Shown piece by piece: positions 61,701 through 64,000 of a stretch of DNA of 64,000 bases. The translations under genes and the position numbers were made by a program. The DNA comes from Monosporascus cannonballus (taxonomy: Eukaryota; Ascomycota; Sordariomycetes; Xylariales). A model generated the notes under the pieces. The model had not been told where the DNA came from. It worked only from the letters and a program-made list of their open reading frames with translations, and searched no databases. How positions within the stretch are numbered: position 1 is the first letter of the stretch; the number at the start of each line of letters is the position of its first letter. The stretch lies in NCBI GenBank assembly GCA_004154925.1, contig QJNS01000235.1, forward strand, positions 55,373-119,372, in the 5' to 3' direction.

Positions 61701-63900
61701 TATAAGTTTGTTACCCGGTACATCGTTAATTCGTTAAATTACGTAAATTAAGGTTTTCGCTTTCGAAATTAAATATGTCTCTAACAAAAAGAATAGAGCG
61801 GTTAATAAATTATTAAGAAAATTAGCTACGCCTTTTAATAAGTTAAATAATTAATAAGAAAGAAAAATTAATAACTTTATTAAAAACTAGCTAAACATTA
61901 TTCGGCTAGATTTTATAACCGGAATAACCTAAATTAAAAAGGAAAAATCTTTTTTCAAGATTTAATTTAAACGGCTGCAAAAATATGCAAGATTTGTAAC
62001 GATATTAAAGCTTTTTAATTAATTAATAGGTATAACGATAAGAAACCCAATAATTTTTAAAACCGAAACTTTAGAATATTTTGTCCAGAACGGTATTTTA
62101 TAGCGTAAAGTACAGAAATAATATGACTGTTACAAAATTATTCGTAACAGACAAAACCTCCGAATAATAATTAAATAATATTACAAGGATTACGGTTATA
62201 CAGGACGGGATGCAACTTATTAGCGCATAATTACTTTATATTATTAGCGCGATATATATAGATATGTACGAGAAGTAATTCTTACTTACGTTTTACACTA
62301 GAAAGTTACTGATTGATATTTGGAAAAAAGCTATGAATTTTTAGGTGTTTTAGATATCGCAATTATTTAGGTTATTAACGTTAAATTTAGGCCAAATAAC
62401 GACCGGTACAAGGCGAATGCTAAAGTTGGATACGAATTATCCGGATATCTTAAAGTTAAAGCCTTCCGTATAATTATTTTTATAATAATCAAGAAATATT
62501 TGTACGAATACATATTATACTGATAGGGAATTGAGGTTAAAATTAAGATAAATAAAGGTTTTGAAAACAAAAAAAAGTTATTGAAGTTTGCCAAATATTT
62601 GTAATTAAGCAAAAAGTTAAAGCTGTATAGGTTATTTAGCTGTATGGACTAATCGAAAAAAAGTATGTCCCGATTATTAAAGAACAAATAAAAACGACGG
62701 CCAGTACGGATAAAAAATAGGTTAAGCTCCTATTTAAAATGGTATTTACAGATAAGACCATTATAAAACCTTACAGTTTTAGCCTTTATAAGTTATTATA
62801 CGTTTAAAAAGCGTTTTTACTAATCGAGACTCTAATATCGACATAAAGGATTATAATATGGAAATTTAATATATAAAGAGAAAATTTAATCATATAGCGA
62901 ATTAAGTTGTTAAAACGCGAAGCAGACGATGTTGCTAAAGTAATTAAGGTAATTATTACGCAATATTCTAAGGCTGTTCAATTTGCCAATTACAAAACAA
63001 AAAGAAATAAGGATTAGGCCTTTATAAATTAACAGCTTAATATTATTTTACAAAATATTATAATATATTAATATGTTCCAAGAAATAAAGATAAAATATT
63101 AATAAATAAAATTTTATTTCATTAATTATATACTTGATTAAAACATTTATCGTTTAAAAGAAATTAATGAGATATTATTACAAGTAACTTTCTTTATTAA
63201 AAATTAATTAATTCATTAAGGATACAAAAAGTATATTAAAAGCCCAGTAATTTATAATAGGAGAATTGGATAAAATTATTGCCTAAGAAACCCGATTAAT
63301 TATACAATATTACGAACGAAGCGTTAAACTGGAAACTTAAAACCATAAAATCTGTTAAAATAAATATTAAATTTCAGATATTATATAAATAATTTAAAAG
63401 TTATATAATTATAGATAATAATAGCATATGCGAGACTGATTAATCGACAAGGAAAAGAAGATTATGGCGGTTATTTATAAAGTATTAATATATAAAAGGA
63501 TATATCGATTTATGTTTTTATGAAGTCCTTAAAACTACTAAGATATTAAGGTAACTATTTATTCGAATCTTTCGAAATGTTTTCGTTAAACAACCTTTGT
63601 TATAATACTTCTTATACGTATTTTAAGCTTTATAAAATTACTTTTATAACATTTTTTTTCTTATGTTATTATAGCTTTTTCCTAGGTTATTTTAATAGGC
63701 GTAAAGGTCTTAAATTATTTCGCCATAAAAAATATTTTCCGGTGTTCGTAACGTATATCCGAAATATACTTTAACTAATATTATTGTACTCGTTAAGTAA
63801 TATTTGTTATTATATATAAACTACGCCGCTAATTAATATAACGATTAATTAGCTTAATTTAAATCATAAAATATTTGTGAATAATGGTTTAAAAGTTGAT
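55800..63900 (+). mobile_element. Gypsy-5, plus-sense Ty3/gypsy pol remnant, third family
   Basis: Gag-side sequence includes an open stretch at 57651-57932 (MEYAIRVCNIVKEAKFEGKI). A protease site IDIGAELNII is at 59466-59495 (family DSGAE). The reverse-transcriptase core reads VNNVSIKK with the DD pair changed to NN at 60974-60979. It is followed by EIRRFVFKHIININ, FFNCELTGITI, VGFLYDANSHRLNTAKI and ILEFRAYKNVSEVKAF (about 61,020-61,260), characteristic of a fungal gypsy family distinct from the chromoviruses here. The LTRs were not identified, so both ends are approximate. Stops are frequent. Confidence 0.75.
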
Positions 63901-63908
63901 TTTAATGC

Positions 63909-63909
63909 T

Positions 63910-64000
<91 letters not shown>
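63909..64000. repeat. (TTTA)23 microsatellite
   Basis: Twenty-three perfect TTTA units run to the window edge, so the true length is unknown. It follows AT-rich transposon sequence. Confidence 0.95.

Noticed and set aside
63909..64000. (TTTA)n considered as a LINE tail
   Set aside because: No LINE reverse transcriptase or endonuclease upstream; the adjacent sequence is a gypsy pol.
11373..64000. CRISPR array, rRNA or origin in the AT-rich block
   Set aside because: Repeats here are LTRs, TIRs or microsatellites; no spacer-repeat array or rRNA core was seen, and the organism is eukaryotic.

Overview
The window is a piece of a filamentous ascomycete (Pezizomycotina) chromosome. The evidence is short GT-AG introns with CTAAC/CTGAC branch sites, a fungal bZIP factor, a fungal sugar porter, and a block of retrotransposons ruined by C-to-T/G-to-A transitions, the signature of repeat-induced point mutation (RIP). 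It is bipartite: about 1-11,372 is GC-balanced host DNA, and about 11,373-64,000 is AT-rich dead transposon sequence with one surviving scrap of host gene at 23,899-24,075.

Host part. A bZIP transcription factor (2,968-3,893, +, one intron) and an intact four-exon sugar transporter (6,461-8,347, -) are convergent. Next come a broken protein-kinase-like pseudogene (9,722-10,130, +) and an Hsp70/actin-ATPase-like gene on the minus strand. The last two exons of that gene lie at 10,448-11,327 and an upstream exon lies at 23,935-24,048. Between these exons, inside what reads as an intron, sits a 12.5-kb Copia element with a perfect target duplication. A second transposon, a 714-bp TIR element flanked by TA, sits in the next intron. 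Together they split the gene, whose C-terminus is HDEL.

Transposon part, left to right: Copia-1 (11,373-23,898), with Gypsy-1 (12,603-19,414, minus sense) nested in its gag; the TIR element (24,076-24,789); Gypsy-2 (24,793-31,676, plus); a 5'-truncated Copia-2 (31,677-35,009, plus); Gypsy-3 (35,482-42,333, minus, target duplication AATAT); a lone LTR interrupted by a 220-bp insert; a truncated Gypsy-4 copy ending in an LTR at 44,718-44,923; a Gypsy-6 relic split by a complete Gypsy-4 (46,933-54,332, minus, target duplication TTTTT); a Copia-2-type LTR (55,519-55,771); a plus-sense Gypsy-5 body (to about 63,900); and a (TTTA)23 microsatellite running off the end. Gypsy-1, -2 and -3 carry C-terminal chromodomain remnants (chromoviruses). 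No element keeps an intact pol frame.

The most informative pattern is in the LTR pairs. In the five elements with both LTRs compared, the outer halves are much better preserved than the same sequence in the inner position, so RIP damage fades towards the element/host junctions. All statements come from reading the sequence by eye; family names rest on motifs recognised, not on database searches.
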